Shown piece by piece: positions 21,748 to 32,988 of a DNA stretch of 59,422 bases. Both the position numbers and the translations under genes were made by a program. Numbering within the stretch: position 1 is the first letter of the stretch; each line of letters starts with the position of its first letter. Source of the stretch: Prorocentrum cordatum (Eukaryota; Sar; Dinophyceae; Prorocentrales; Prorocentraceae); NCBI GenBank assembly GCA_963575745.1, contig CAUYUJ010005687.1, forward strand, positions 1 through 59,422, given 5' to 3'. The notes beneath the pieces are model-generated. The model was not told the DNA's origin. It did not search any database and saw nothing but the letters and a program-made list of their open reading frames with translations.

Positions 21748-22798
21748 TCGCCGGCCCAACGGGCCAGAGGCGTGCTAAGATCTCCGGAAACTGGTTCACA
21801 ATTCTTCTAGTTCAGGCGCGCGGGGCGGCCCCTGGAGGCCCCACGGCGAAAAGTACCCCGACCGCAGCCCGGGAAGGTCCCGGGAAGGTCTACTCAGAGA
21901 TAGTTTTCCTCCTGGGTATGGCCTCTCAGGCCCCCCAGAGCGCGCCAAGAGGGCCCCAAGAGGCCCCCAAGACTGCCCAAGAGGCCCCCGAGACGCCCAA
22001 AGGACGCTCCAAGACGCCGAAGATGATCCCAAGAAGGCCCAAGAAGCCGCCAATACGCTCCAAGTGGCCTCCAAGAGGCCTCACAAGAGCGCCCCGAGAG
22101 GCCAACATCATCAATTTTACGATGGTTTTGGAAGGATTTTGGCATTGTCGCATTTTCGGCTTTCCGATGCTCCAAGACGGCCCAAGAGGCCCCCAAGAGC
22201 GCACGAAGACGGCTCAAGAGGCTCCCAAGAAGGCCCCCAGAGAGCCCAAACGGGCCCCGAGATGGCCCAAGAGACGCCCAAGACGGCCCAAGAGAGCCCC
22301 AAGACGGCCCCAAGAGGGGCTCAAGATGGGGACCACGAACCGAAACCTCAAGCCTCCCGCCCCAAGAGGGCCCCAGGAGGCCCCGAGAGGCCCTCAAGAT
22401 GGCCCAAGATGCCGCCAAGAGGCCCCCAAGAGACCCCAGGAGGCTCCAAGGAGGCTCAAAAGAGGCCCTACAAGGCTTCAAAAATGTCTCCCAGGCGCCC
22501 CCGAACGGCCTCTCAACAGACCCCAGGGCCTCCCAAAGAAGCATCTGGACGACGGCCCTGTTTGGCCCCAAGAGCGCCGCAAGATGTCATCGAGAGGCTT
22601 CCTCCTCCGCCCTTTTCTCTTCCTCCTCCTCCTCATATTTATCTTCATCCTCCTCCGTTCCTTCTCATCCTCTTCTCCTCCTCCCTTCCCCCTCCCCATC
22701 ATCATTTTCCTCCTTCTGGCGGCGCCGAAATGGCACCGAGCCCGCGCCGAAGCAGTAGCGATCATGCAATACGGGCCGGAGGAGTGAGCGAAGCGATT
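21748..22798 (+). mobile_element. Long copy of a CCCAAGA-array-carrying mobile element
   Basis: It starts tcgccggcccaacgggccag and ends gagcgaagcgatt, the same ends as the 364-bp insertion at 35890-36253. The first 150 bp align with that insertion. The body holds a CCCAAGA array (21935-22600) and a CT-rich tract (22610-22720). Flanking tetranucleotides are caat and gaat, so the target duplication is imperfect. No protein is encoded; the mobilising machinery is unknown. Confidence 0.7.
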
Positions 22799-23309
22799 GA
22801 ATAAACGACCCAGTAAAGCACCCAACCCTTTCTGAACACTTGGCGAGCAAATGCACAAGCTTGCACGAGTACACCACAAGACCTGCACGAATGACAGGAC
22901 AGGGACGGAGACACAAGCATGCGGCGTAAGGCGAGGGGGGACAGACATGTTCACTAAAGCAGCAGCGCCGAACGCTACATGCGCGGGACGGGGCAGCGCC
23001 GTGAGCTCTACAGCAGAACAGCGCGCCGCGCTGGGCGACGGAAGCGCACGGGGCGGCATGGCGGGCCAGCGCCACGAGCTGCGTGGCGATGCATCCTCCT
23101 GCGAGCTGCGATGCGACAGCGCCGAGCGCTGCGTGACGGGACAGCGCCGAGCGCTGTCAACTCCTGCCCCTTTGGATGCGAGTAGTCGCCGTCAATTGCA
23201 TCTCTTGTCGGCGCCCGCGCCAGTGAGGCGCCGGCGACGACCACGCACGCGAACTCACCCGACAGCGCAGTCGGCCCACGAGCGGGACGACGGGCACGCA
23301 CTTCGCAAC
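22799..23309. other. Spacer with palindromic cagcgcc/gcgctg repeats
   Basis: From 22985 to 23160 degenerate 20-30-bp units contain cagcgccgagcgctg or close variants. No gene seen. Confidence 0.5.
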
Positions 23310-26300
23310 ACCCCCCCCTCAGGAAGCTGCGAGGTCTCGACAGGATCTGCGCGACTACTGACTCGGTAGGACCCACCCTGAAGTCCCCGACATTGTCGGC
23401 AGTTGCGCACTTGGCAGCCCCTAGGGAGCCGCGAGGTCTGGACGGGACCCCCGTGCAACTCGACTCCCCTGGACCTCGCAGGAACCCACGAAAGTGGCGA
23501 CAGCTCGACATTCCACAGTTCGCGACACAGTTCAACATTCCACAATGCGCAGCCCCCCCAGGGAGCTGCGAGGTCTCAACTGGATCCCCGTACAACTCCA
23601 CACCGCCAACCCGCTGGACTTCCCAGGAGCCCACGAAAGTGGCGACAATTTCACACCTCGCAGCCCCCCAGGGAGCCGCGAGGTCTCAACTGGATCCCCG
23701 TACAACACCACTCCGCGCGACCTCCCAGGAACCCACGAAAGTGGTGACAACATTAATTGCGACAATTTCACACCTCGCAGCCCCCGAGGGAGCCGCGAGG
23801 TCTCAACTGGATCCCCGTACAACTCCACACCGCCAACCCGCTGGATTCCCAGGAGCCCACGAAAGTGGCGACAATTTCACACCTCGCAGCCCCCCAGGGA
23901 GCCGCGAAGTATCAGCTGGGTTCCCGTACAGCTCCACTCCGCGCGACCTCCCAGGAACCCACGAAAGTGGTGACAATTTCACACTTCGCAGCCCCCCAGG
24001 GAGCCGCGAGGTCTCAACTGGATCCCCGTGCAACTCTACTCCGCGCGACCTCCCAGGAACCCACGAAAGTGGTGACAACATCTACCACTTCGCAGCCCCC
24101 CAGGGAGCCGCGAAGTATCAGCTGGGTTCCCGCACAACTCCACTCCGCGCGACCTCCCAGGAGCCCACGAAAGTGGCGACAATTTCACACTTCGCAGCCC
24201 CCCAGGGAGCCGCGAGGTCTCAACTGGATCCACGTGCAACTCTACTCCGCGCGACCTCCACCCACGAAAGTGGTGACAACACCACTTCGCAGCCCCCCAG
24301 GAGCCGCGAGGTCTCAACTGGATCCGCGCGCGACCTCCCAGGAACCCACGAAAGTGGTGACAACGTTTACCACTTCGCAGCCCCCCAGGGAGCCGCGAGG
24401 TCTCAACTGGATCCCCGTACAACTCTACTCCGCGCGACCTCCCAGGAACCCACGAAAGTGGTGACAACGTCTACCACTTCGCAGCCCCCCAGGGAGCCGC
24501 GAAGTATCAGCTGGGTTCCCGTACAACTCCACTCCGCACGACCTCCCAGGAGCCCACGAAAGTGGTGACAACATCTACCATTCGCAGCCCCCCAGGGAGC
24601 CGCGAAGTATCAGCTGGGTTCCCGTACAACTCCACTCCGCGCGACTCCCAGGAGCCCACGAAAGTGGCGACAATTTCACACTTCGCAGCCCCCCAGGGAG
24701 CCGCGAGGTCTCAACTGGATCCACGTGCAACTCTACTCCGCGCGACCCCCCAGGAGCCCACGAAAGTGGTGACAACATTTACCACTTCGCAGCCCCCCAG
24801 GGAGCCGCGAGGTCTCAACTGGATCCCCGTACAACTCTACTCCGCGCGACCTCCCAGGAACCCACGAAAATGGTGACAACGTCTACCACTTCGCAGCCCC
24901 CCAAGGAGCCGCGAAGTATCAGCTGGGTTCCCGTACTATTCCACTCCGCGCGACCTCCCAGGAACCCACGAAAGTGGTGACAAATTCACACTTCGCAGCC
25001 CCCCAGGGAGCCGCGAGGTCTCAACTGGATCCCCGAGCAACTCTACTCCGCGCGACTTCCCAGGAACCCACGAAAGTGGTGACAACATTTACCACTTCGC
25101 AGCCCCCCAGGGAGCCGCGAAGTATCAGCTGGGTTCCCGTACAACTCCACTCCGCGCGATCTCCCAGGAGCCCACGAAAGTGGCGACAATTTCACACTTC
25201 GCAGCCCCCCAGGGAGCCGCGAGGTCTCAACTGGATCCACGTGCAACTCTACTCCGCGCGACCTCCCAGGAGCCCACGAAAGTGGTGACAACGTTTACCA
25301 CTTCGCAGCCCCCCAGGGAGCCGCGAGGTCTCAACTGGATCCCCGTACAACTCTACTCCGCGCGACCTCCCAGGAACCCACGAAAGTGGTGACAACGTCT
25401 ACCACTTCGCAGCCCCCCAGGGAGCCGCGAAGTATCAGCTGGGTTCCCGTACAACTCCACTCCGCACGACCTCCCAGGAGCCCACGAAAGTGGCGACAAC
25501 TTCACACTTCGCAGCCCCCCAGGGAGCCGCGAAGTATCAGCTGGGTTCCCGTACAACTCCACTCCGCGCGACCTCCCAGGAGCCCACGAAAGTGGCGACA
25601 ATTTCACACTTCGCAGCCCCCAGGGAGCCGCGAGGTCTCAACTGGATCCACGTGCAACTCTAATCAGCGCGACCTCCCAGGAACCCACGAAAGTGGTGAC
25701 AACATTTACCACTTCGCAGCCCCCCAGGGAGCCGCGAGGTCTCAACTGGATCCCCGTACAACTCTACTCCGCGCGACCTCCCAGGAACCCACGAAAGTGG
25801 TGACAACATCTACCATTTCGCAGCCCCCCAGGGAGCCGCGAAGTATCAGCTGGGTTCCCGTACAACTCCACTCCGCGCGACCTCCCAGGAGCCCACGAAA
25901 GTGGCGACAATTTCACACTTCGCAGCCCCCCAGGGAGCCGCGAGGTCTCAACTGGGTCCACGTGCAACTCTACTCCGCGCGACCTCCCAAGAACCCACGA
26001 AAGTGGTGACAACATTTACCGCTTCGCAGCCCCCCAGGGAGCCGCGAGGTCTCAACTGGATCCACGTGCAACTCTACTCCGCGCGACCTCCCAGGAACCC
26101 ACGAAAGTGGTGACAACATCTACCACTTCGCAGCCCCCCAGGGAGCCGCGAAGTATCAGCTGGGTTCCCGCACAACTCCACTCCGCGCGACCTCCCAGGA
26201 GCCAACGAAAGTGGCGACAATTTCACACTTCGCAGCCCCCCAGGGAGCCGCGAGGTCTCAACTGGATCCACGTGCAACTCTACTCCGCGCGACCTCCCAG

Positions 26301-26820
26301 GAACCCACGAAAGTGGTGACAACATTTACCGCTTCGCAGCCCCCCAGGGAGCCGCGAGGTCTCAACTGGGTCCCCGTGCAACTCTACTCCGCGCGACCTC
26401 CCAGGAACCCACGAAAGTGGTGACAACATCTACCACTTCGCAGCCCCCCAGGGAGCCGCGAAGTATCAGCTGGGTTCCCGCACAACTCCACTCCGCACGA
26501 CCTCCCAGGAGCCCACGAAAGTGGCGACAATGTCACACTTCGCAGCCTCCCGGGAAGAAGCGAGGTCTCAACTGGATGCCCATACAGCTCCACTCCGAAC
26601 GACCTGCCAGGAGCCAACGAAAGTGGCGACAGTTTCACACTCCGCAGCCCCCCAAGGAGCCGCGAGGTCTCAACTACACCCCGTGCAACTCCATCCCGCT
26701 GGACCTTCCAGGAACCCAAGAAAGTGGTGAAAAAACACTCTTCGCAGCCCCCCAGGGAACCGCGGGGTCTCAACTGGATCCCCGTACACCTCCACTCCGC
26801 GCGACCTCCCAGGATCCCCT
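23310..26820 (+). repeat. About 104-bp satellite with a 310-bp three-monomer higher-order repeat
   Basis: About 30 monomers, each starting near cgcagccccccagggagccg and ending cccacgaaagtgg(t/c)gacaa. Monomer class K reads gaagtatcagctgggttccc; class G reads gaggtctcaactggatcc and splits by what follows (acgtgc or ccgtac). From about 24585 onward the order K-G-G dominates, with spacings 104, 104 and 102 bp (310 in total). The edges (before 23650, after 26540) are more diverged, as in many satellites. Open frames are phase-shifted copies of the monomer. Confidence 0.95.
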
Positions 26821-27099
26821 AATCCACCGAACTACACGCATGCGAACACAACTGTGTATGTATACAGTTGTCCACATGTGCTCTGACATCGCGATGTGTA
26901 TGTATGCATGGTCCACTGACGTGCGTGTGCCTGTTTACACCTGTCATGTCGATATACAATACGCATATACAGATGTATCACTATACACGTATGTTTCCAT
27001 CGTTCCCACCATAAGCAAGTATGCTGGCACATCTGCTCACCATCATGAAGATATACTGGCCCATCCCGCTTAAATTTGACACCACCAATCGACCACCTG

Positions 27100-27245
27100 G
27101 ACAAGAATCGAAACAACCATCTGGACGACACTCGGGGCAACCATCGGGACAACCATGGGAACAACCATCGGGACAAACATCGGGACAGCCATGGGGACAG
27201 CCACGGGGACCACCATCGGGACAACCATCGGGACAACCTCGATAT
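27100..27245 (+). repeat. GGGACAACCATC minisatellite
   Basis: About ten 12-bp units, related to 21200-21340. The flanks (26821-27099 and 27246-27420) hold no gene; the left flank is enriched in tgtatgtat-like words and the right flank resembles 20268-20375 distantly. Confidence 0.85.
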
Positions 27246-27420
27246 GCCCCTCTTCCTGATTGTAGACAGATCCCCTGTCTGTCTCACGACGCATATGTCC
27301 CCCACCGTGCCCCTGTGGCACGAAGCGGAATGTCCTCGGGCCCCCTGCTTCACCCCTCGAGCCTCAGTCCTCAATCCTGGGGGTTCTTCTAGGGGCCCGA
27401 ATCCAGGAGGCACTTGAGCT

Positions 27421-27606
27421 GTGCCGCGTCCCCGTTTGCGGAGCAGCGCTCCGCTAACTGTCCTCAGACCAGGGGCGTTCGAACGCTTGGCTCCATTTAG
27501 CGGAGCACCGCTCCACGAACTGGACTCGAACCAGGGGCTTCGGATCGCCTTGCTCCCGTTAGCAGAGCGGCACTCCGCTGACTGGCCCCAAACCAAAGTA
27601 TGTCCA
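27421..27606. repeat. 62-bp tandem repeat with an internal palindrome, about 2.7 copies
   Basis: Each unit contains gcggagcagcgctccgct or a variant, so each can form a strong hairpin. Two complete units are 62 bp each. Confidence 0.75.
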
Positions 27607-28084
27607 GTGCTTCGCTTCAGGTAGCTAGGCGCGCTCTGCTACGGGGCTGACACTCTCCAATCCTCCAATCGGCTTACAACCCCGCAACTTCCCGACAAGC
27701 CCCCACGATATACAGTAGGAGGCAACTGCTGGGAGGTCTTCGTCGGAAAGATTACGGAGGATTGAGCCCCATTGCGGGACTGTTACGCCAAAGGGGCCTC
27801 GGATTAAGCGGGATGAAGCCAGATTCAACGGGATCAAGCGGGATTGAGCGGGTTTGAGCGGGATTAAGCCGGATTAAGCCAGATTTCGGACCAGGGCAAA
27901 ATCAGAATTTGACCTCTCAGGACGAGTATGCATAGATCGATCCTACTGCATCTAAACATTATACTGGAAAAACAGAATCGCGCGCACGCCCGCGTCACGC
28001 GCGTAGGTCCTAGCATGCCCCAGCAAGTGGTAAGCCCGCAGCTCAACTGAAGCACTTACCCATAAATGATTCGAGCATCAAGTG
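27607..28084. other. Spacer with a short GGATTAAGC repeat
   Basis: About eight 10-12-bp units of gggattaagc/gggattgagc lie at 27790-27890. Otherwise nothing recognised. Confidence 0.5.
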
Positions 28085-28330
28085 AGCAAGGCTACGAGTC
28101 TGCCTCGGCACACCGCTTGGCAGACCAGCTTCGGCAAATCATCTTCGGCAATCTGCTTCGGCAGACCCGCTTTGGCAGAGGTCCGCTTCGGCATCCATCG
28201 CTTCGGCGGGGCCTCTTCGACAGAGCCGCTTCGGCAGGTCCTCGTCGGCAAAACTGTTGCGGCAGAACCGCTTCGGCAAAACGCCGCTTCGGCAGGTCGT
28301 CTTCGGCAGAGCCGTTTCGGCGGGCGGGTG
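28085..28330 (+). repeat. CTTCGGCA(GA) minisatellite
   Basis: About 14 units of gcttcggcaga with 15-20-bp spacing. Both strands are open as Ala/Arg/Ser-rich frames without a recognisable domain. Confidence 0.85.
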
Positions 28331-28684
28331 AGGAGCATGAGAATGGGGGGAAAGAGGAAGAGGAAGGAGGAGCACCACCATGAAGAGCTGAGGAGCGCTC
28401 TCGGGGTGTCATGGGGGCCTCTTGGGCGGCCCGGAAGCCATCCTGGGCGCTCGTGAATCGCTCTCGGGCGGTCCCGGGTCCCCGCGGACGTTCGAGGCCT
28501 CCGGAAGCCCCTGTAGGGTCTCTTGAAGCCTCTGCAGAGCCTCTCGGGGATTTATCGACGCCTCCTTTTGTCCCAACCATCATGTGGTGTTGGGTCCTCG
28601 TTTTGAAGAGACAGCGCCCCGCGTCCCACCTCCTCCTCTCCTCCTCCCACTCCTCCCTCCTCCCTAGCGCTCACTACAGCGTTT
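28331..28684. other. Spacer, short TCTTGGG remnants
   Basis: Purine-rich, then a few TCTTGGG-like words (28395-28560) and a CT-rich stretch. No gene seen. Confidence 0.5.
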
Positions 28685-29494
28685 CGTGACCCCATAGGGA
28701 GCTCCACCGAAGGGCCCAGTGGCAAAGTTCGTATGCGGTTCCACCCCCATTTCGGCACACCTCTCACACGGTTCGTGGCCACATAAGGAGCTCCACCGAA
28801 AAGCCCAGTGGCAAAGTTCGCATGCGGTTCCACCCCCATTTCGGCACACCCCTCACACGGTTTGTGGACCCATAGGGCGCTCCACCGGAGGTGCCAGTGG
28901 CAAAGTTCGCATGCGGTTCCACCCCCATTTCGGCACACCCATCACACGGTTCGTGGCCCTATATGGAGCTCACCCGACGGGCCCAGTGGCAAAGTTCGCA
29001 TGCGGTTCCCCCATTTCGGCACACCCCTCACACGGTTCGTCCACCGCAGGGCCCAGTGGCAAAGTTCGCATGCGGTTCCACACACATTTCGGCACACCCC
29101 TCACACGTTTCGTGGCCCCACAAGGAGCTCCACCGAAGGCCCGAGTGGCAAAGTTCGCATGCGGTTCCACCTCCATTTTGGCACACCCCTCACACGTTTC
29201 GCGGCCCCATACGGAGCTCCACCGGAGGTGCCAGTGGCAAAGTTCGCATGCGGTTCCACCCCCATTTCGGCACACCCATCACACGGTTCGGGGCCCCATA
29301 GGGAGCTCCACTGAAGGGCCCAGTGGCAAAGTTCGCATGCGGTTCCACGCCCATTTCGGCACACCCCTCACCCGGTTCGTGGCCCCATAGGGAGCTCCAC
29401 CGAAGGCCCGAGTGGCAAAGTTCGCATGCGGTTTCACCCCCATTTTGGCACACCCCTCACACGGTTCGTGGCCCCATAGGGAGCTCCACTGGAG
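28685..29494 (+). repeat. 89-bp tandem array, about nine copies
   Basis: The same unit as 12416-12830; one unit near 29035 is shortened. The difference in copy number marks the left edge of the segmental duplication. Confidence 0.95.
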
Positions 29495-30582
29495 ACGATA
29501 CTCACAACTGCGGTACGCACAAGTGCATATGGTTAGGTCCTTCGCCAGGCTAATTTTTTCCTCATGCGGCACGATGCGTCGGCACGAGGAGCCCCACGCT
29601 GACGACGTGCTTCGGCACGATCATTCACCTGAGACGGCGCCGCGCTTGTCGCGAAAAGCCTTCTCGAGGAGGGCAGCTGAATCCCAGAGCTCGCCGTGTG
29701 ATACGCACCAAGTGTCTGGGCGGCTGCAGCTAGCCTGCAGAGGAACCAAAAACCGCTGAACGAGGCCAACTGGTGAGCCGCCTCGTCCAGGTACCAAAAA
29801 AGCACTCGGGGCCAGGACGGGGCGAGAGGCTGCAGGAAAGGGCGAGAAGGACATGAAGAGGGGAAGCACGGAGGGACTGCGGGGCGGCACACGCTCAGCG
29901 GCCCTAGCCTTGCGCTGGGCACAGAGCGAAGCCCGTGCGGCACGAGCAACTGACAAGCCGGAGAAAGACTGCCTCCGAGCAGCACCTCCACAGGCAGTTC
30001 TCCTGCCCAAATCATGGAGCGGACGTGCGCAAGCAATGGGCAAGCCAGAATTACGGTCTCCGAGCCGCACCCCGGCCCTCCCGTGCTGGTCGCGGAGCGG
30101 GCCTCGCAAGCAACTGACAAACCAGCATTACCGCTTCCGAGCCGCACCACGGCCGCAGCAGGCAGAGGACGAGAACGAGTAACAGCAGAGGGAAAGGGAA
30201 GCTGAGCAGGGACCGACCGTCCCGGCATTCCTACAGGCCTACCACAACATGTTCTTAGAACCCAAAAATGCTCTAAGGACCAAGACAGCGCTCTTAGAAC
30301 ATGAACCCGGTGTGTTAAGACAAGACAAACCCAGCCAGAAAAGTTCTAAGCACATTTCGCGCAAACCACAAAAAGTACTTAGAACATGATTTGGTGGGCC
30401 TATAGGCGAGCCAGGACGCTTCGCCACTGCTTGAGGAAGGAGAGAAGAGGGAGGAGGAGCCCCGAGGCACAATGGGCCTTACTAGCGCGCCAAGCCAAGG
30501 AGGCAGAAAAAATGAGCGCGAGCAGACCAAACGCCAGCTGCACTGTGTGCAATGGGAACGACGACCTATCGAAGAATTACTC
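29495..30582. other. Duplicated spacer (unit B)
   Basis: Counterpart of 12831-13914 with scattered substitutions. No gene called. Confidence 0.5.
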
Positions 30583-30740
30583 TTAGGTCGGGCATGCCTT
30601 CCTACAGGGGGGCTTTGGAAGAAAAAATTAAAATATTGAAAAATACTGGAAAATGGTCAGTCAAAACAGTCAAAAGATCGTCCCCACTGTATTTTGACTA
30701 TTTTTGGAGATTCCTCCTGTAGAGGGAGATGCCCGACTTA
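30583..30740. mobile_element. MITE-like element 1 (unit B, full length)
   Basis: ttaggtcgggcatgccttcc at the left and tgtagagggagatgcccgac followed by tta at the right. About 155 bp, A/T-rich interior. It shows what was lost from 13915-14030. Confidence 0.8.
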
Positions 30741-31086
30741 ACGCTAGCTGTACTCCGTGCAATGGGAACGACGACCTATACTCCAGGCAACCCTCCAGCT
30801 AACTCCCACCAACCCACCGGCCAGCCCTCGCGGCCTCATCTGACATTTGAGAGACCCATCCCCGACCGGCTCCGAGAAGACGAGGCAACGACTCGGCGCA
30901 AGCTACAGTGGAGGCCAGTCCACAAGAAACCTTCCACAAGAAAGTCAACGCTGAGACCCCAGGACGTCCGTTGATCTTTGGCTTGGGAACGTCACACTCT
31001 CCATCGCGAAACCATCGGAACCGAAGAAACCCAGGGCACACTGCGGGCAAGCAAGGTGTTTCTTGGCATGGGTCTCCGCTGTAACC

Positions 31087-31234
31087 TTAAGTCGAGCGTG
31101 TCCCCCTACAGGGAGATTTTGGACGAAAAATGAAAAATACCCACACTAAAAATATTCAAAAAATACTGTTTTAAAAAATAGTTCAAAAAATGGTCTTCAG
31201 ACTACTGTTTCACTATGTTTGCAGCCCGACTTGA
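31087..31234. mobile_element. MITE-like element 2 (unit B, right end deleted)
   Basis: As 14378-14549, but most of the right terminal repeat is lost: sequence passes from gtttgcag straight to cccgacttga. Confidence 0.75.
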
Positions 31235-31502
31235 CTGCAGCCTCGCCTGCACACGTCTTCGAACGGCGCTGCGAAGCTCCCCCCGTGACCCCTCGCTGCG
31301 CCGACGCAGCAGAGGAGGAGCCAGTCGCTCTCTGGGGGGGGGGGGAGCCAACGCAAGAAAACGCTGCCCGGACCACCCGCGCTGCCGAGGCCGCGTGGCC
31401 CTGCCTCGGCCCGGCGACGGGCGCGGGCAGCACCCCAAAAAAAAGAGGCACCGCGCTGCCGAGACGGGACGCCTCGAGGCCTCCCTCCTCTCCCACGAGT
31501 CT

Positions 31503-31668
31503 CAGGTCGGGCGTGTCCTCCTGCAGGCGGATCTTGCACGAAAAAAAGCATTCCAAAAAATGCCTCAAAGGCAATCACACAAAAATAACGAAAAGTCGTC
31601 CCCCCACACTACTTTGGGAAAAAATGCAAACATTCCTCCTGTAGAGGGACATGCCATGCCCGACTTAA
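31503..31668. mobile_element. MITE-like element 3 (unit B)
   Basis: Counterpart of 14822-14983 with small indels. Confidence 0.8.
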
Positions 31669-32017
31669 GGTGGCCACCTCGAAGCCTCCCCCCTCTCTGA
31701 CGATTCCAGCCACGCGCCTCCGCGCGACCGGCAGGTGGGTTTGGAAGCGCAGTGGCCCTGCGGGGGCCCTGTCGGGCCCCACAGCGCAGGAGGGCTCCAC
31801 CGGCCCCGGCGCTGCACTCAACGGGGGGGCAACGAGAGGGGGGGACAGGCGCAGGGGGGGGATGCAGCGACCTGGAATCGGCGATACCTCGCCGATAGAT
31901 CGGCGATAGGCCCCCGATCGGGAATCCGCGCCTTCCTGGGCGGGGTGGGGCTATCGGGCCCCTGTCGGCGATCCATCGGCGATTGGGGGTCGATGCATCG
32001 CCCCCCCCCCCTATGCT

Positions 32018-32220
32018 TATGTCGGGCGTGTCCCCCCGCAGAGGGATTTTTGACGAACAAAAAAAAAAAATACCCCAAAAATACCCCAAAGAGATTGAAA
32101 ACAACCCAAAAAAAACTCAATCAATAGTCCCTACACTATTTTCGAAGTATTTTTGGACGATTTTGGGGTTATTGTATATTTTTCGTCGAGAATCCCCGTG
32201 TAGGGGGACAGGCCCGACTT
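32018..32220. mobile_element. MITE-like element 4 (unit B)
   Basis: Counterpart of 15328-15515; the terminal repeats are kept and the interior is A-rich in place of the (GT)n stretch. Confidence 0.8.
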
Positions 32221-32521
32221 CACCCTGTGCCCATCCCCCCCCCCCTAATTATCGCTGCCCCTGCGCTCATGCAAGGAGCACCTGGGCGGCGCTCCCCTCT
32301 CCCCTCTCCGCGTCGCCGAGGCCGCTGCCGTGGGCCCCGCCTCGGGAGCGGCCAAGAGGGGGGGGGTCCAAGAGGGGAGGGGTGCAAATCATGACCGGCG
32401 GCACGTGCGCGGCCCAGCGGGGGGGGCCAGGGACGTCATGAAAAAATAAGAAGAGGCGCCAGGAGACCTGGGGAACTGTCATGGCCCCCGCCATGACATC
32501 GCCCCCCCACCCCCCTAGTCA

Positions 32522-32956
32522 TCACCCCCCTCTTTGCCGCCCCCGACCGCCGCTCCAGCTGCTCGCGGCGGCGCCCTCGGCCGCGCCCCCGCGGCCGCCC
32601 TCGGGCGGCGGCGGCGCCCGCTTCGGCAGCGCCCGCCGCGCCAGGAGGGCCCCGAGGCACAGCGCGCCGGCCGCCGCGGCCGGGAGGCGCAGGCCGCCCT
32701 GCGCCCTCGGCGCCCCGACGTCGTGGTCGGCCTCGGCCCCGGCCTCGGCCCCTGCCTCCGCGGGGGCCCCCGGCGCAGGGGCGGGCCCGGCGGGCTCCGG
32801 GGCCTCCTCGGCGGCGGACAGAGGCCTCCCAGACCCCTTTGCGTCGTCGGCAGGCCAGATCGGGTCGGCGAAAACGCCCCCCCAATCAAGGCTGCAAGCC
32901 TGCCGAAGGGGGGGCAGCCTTGCCCAGACTGTCGGCCGCTGCGCGCCCGAGAAGCC
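32522..32956 (-). other. Stop-to-stop open frame, unit B copy
   Basis: 144 codons, the counterpart of 15815-16252 with one Glu codon missing. Same caveats. Confidence 0.2.
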
Positions 32957-32988
32957 CTAAACCCTAAACCCTAACCCCTAAACCCTTT
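32955..32988. repeat. Interstitial telomeric repeat, unit B
   Basis: CCCTAAA units, one unit cleaner than in A (ccctaaaccctaaaccctaa). It again supplies the stop codon of the protease frame. Confidence 0.85.

Noticed and set aside
22478-23059. 193-codon minus-strand frame with several Cys residues
   Set aside because: It spans the end of a mobile element, CT tract and palindromic repeats; no domain or SL remnant.
23393-24568. 391-codon frame with repeating PREPRSISWVP-type units
   Set aside because: Satellite monomers of 102-104 bp cycle through frames; indels between monomers would break any protein.
27480-27560. tRNA gene suggested by ggttcgagtcc on the minus strand
   Set aside because: The arm has a mismatch, no acceptor, D or anticodon arms can be drawn, and the sequence is part of a 62-bp tandem repeat.
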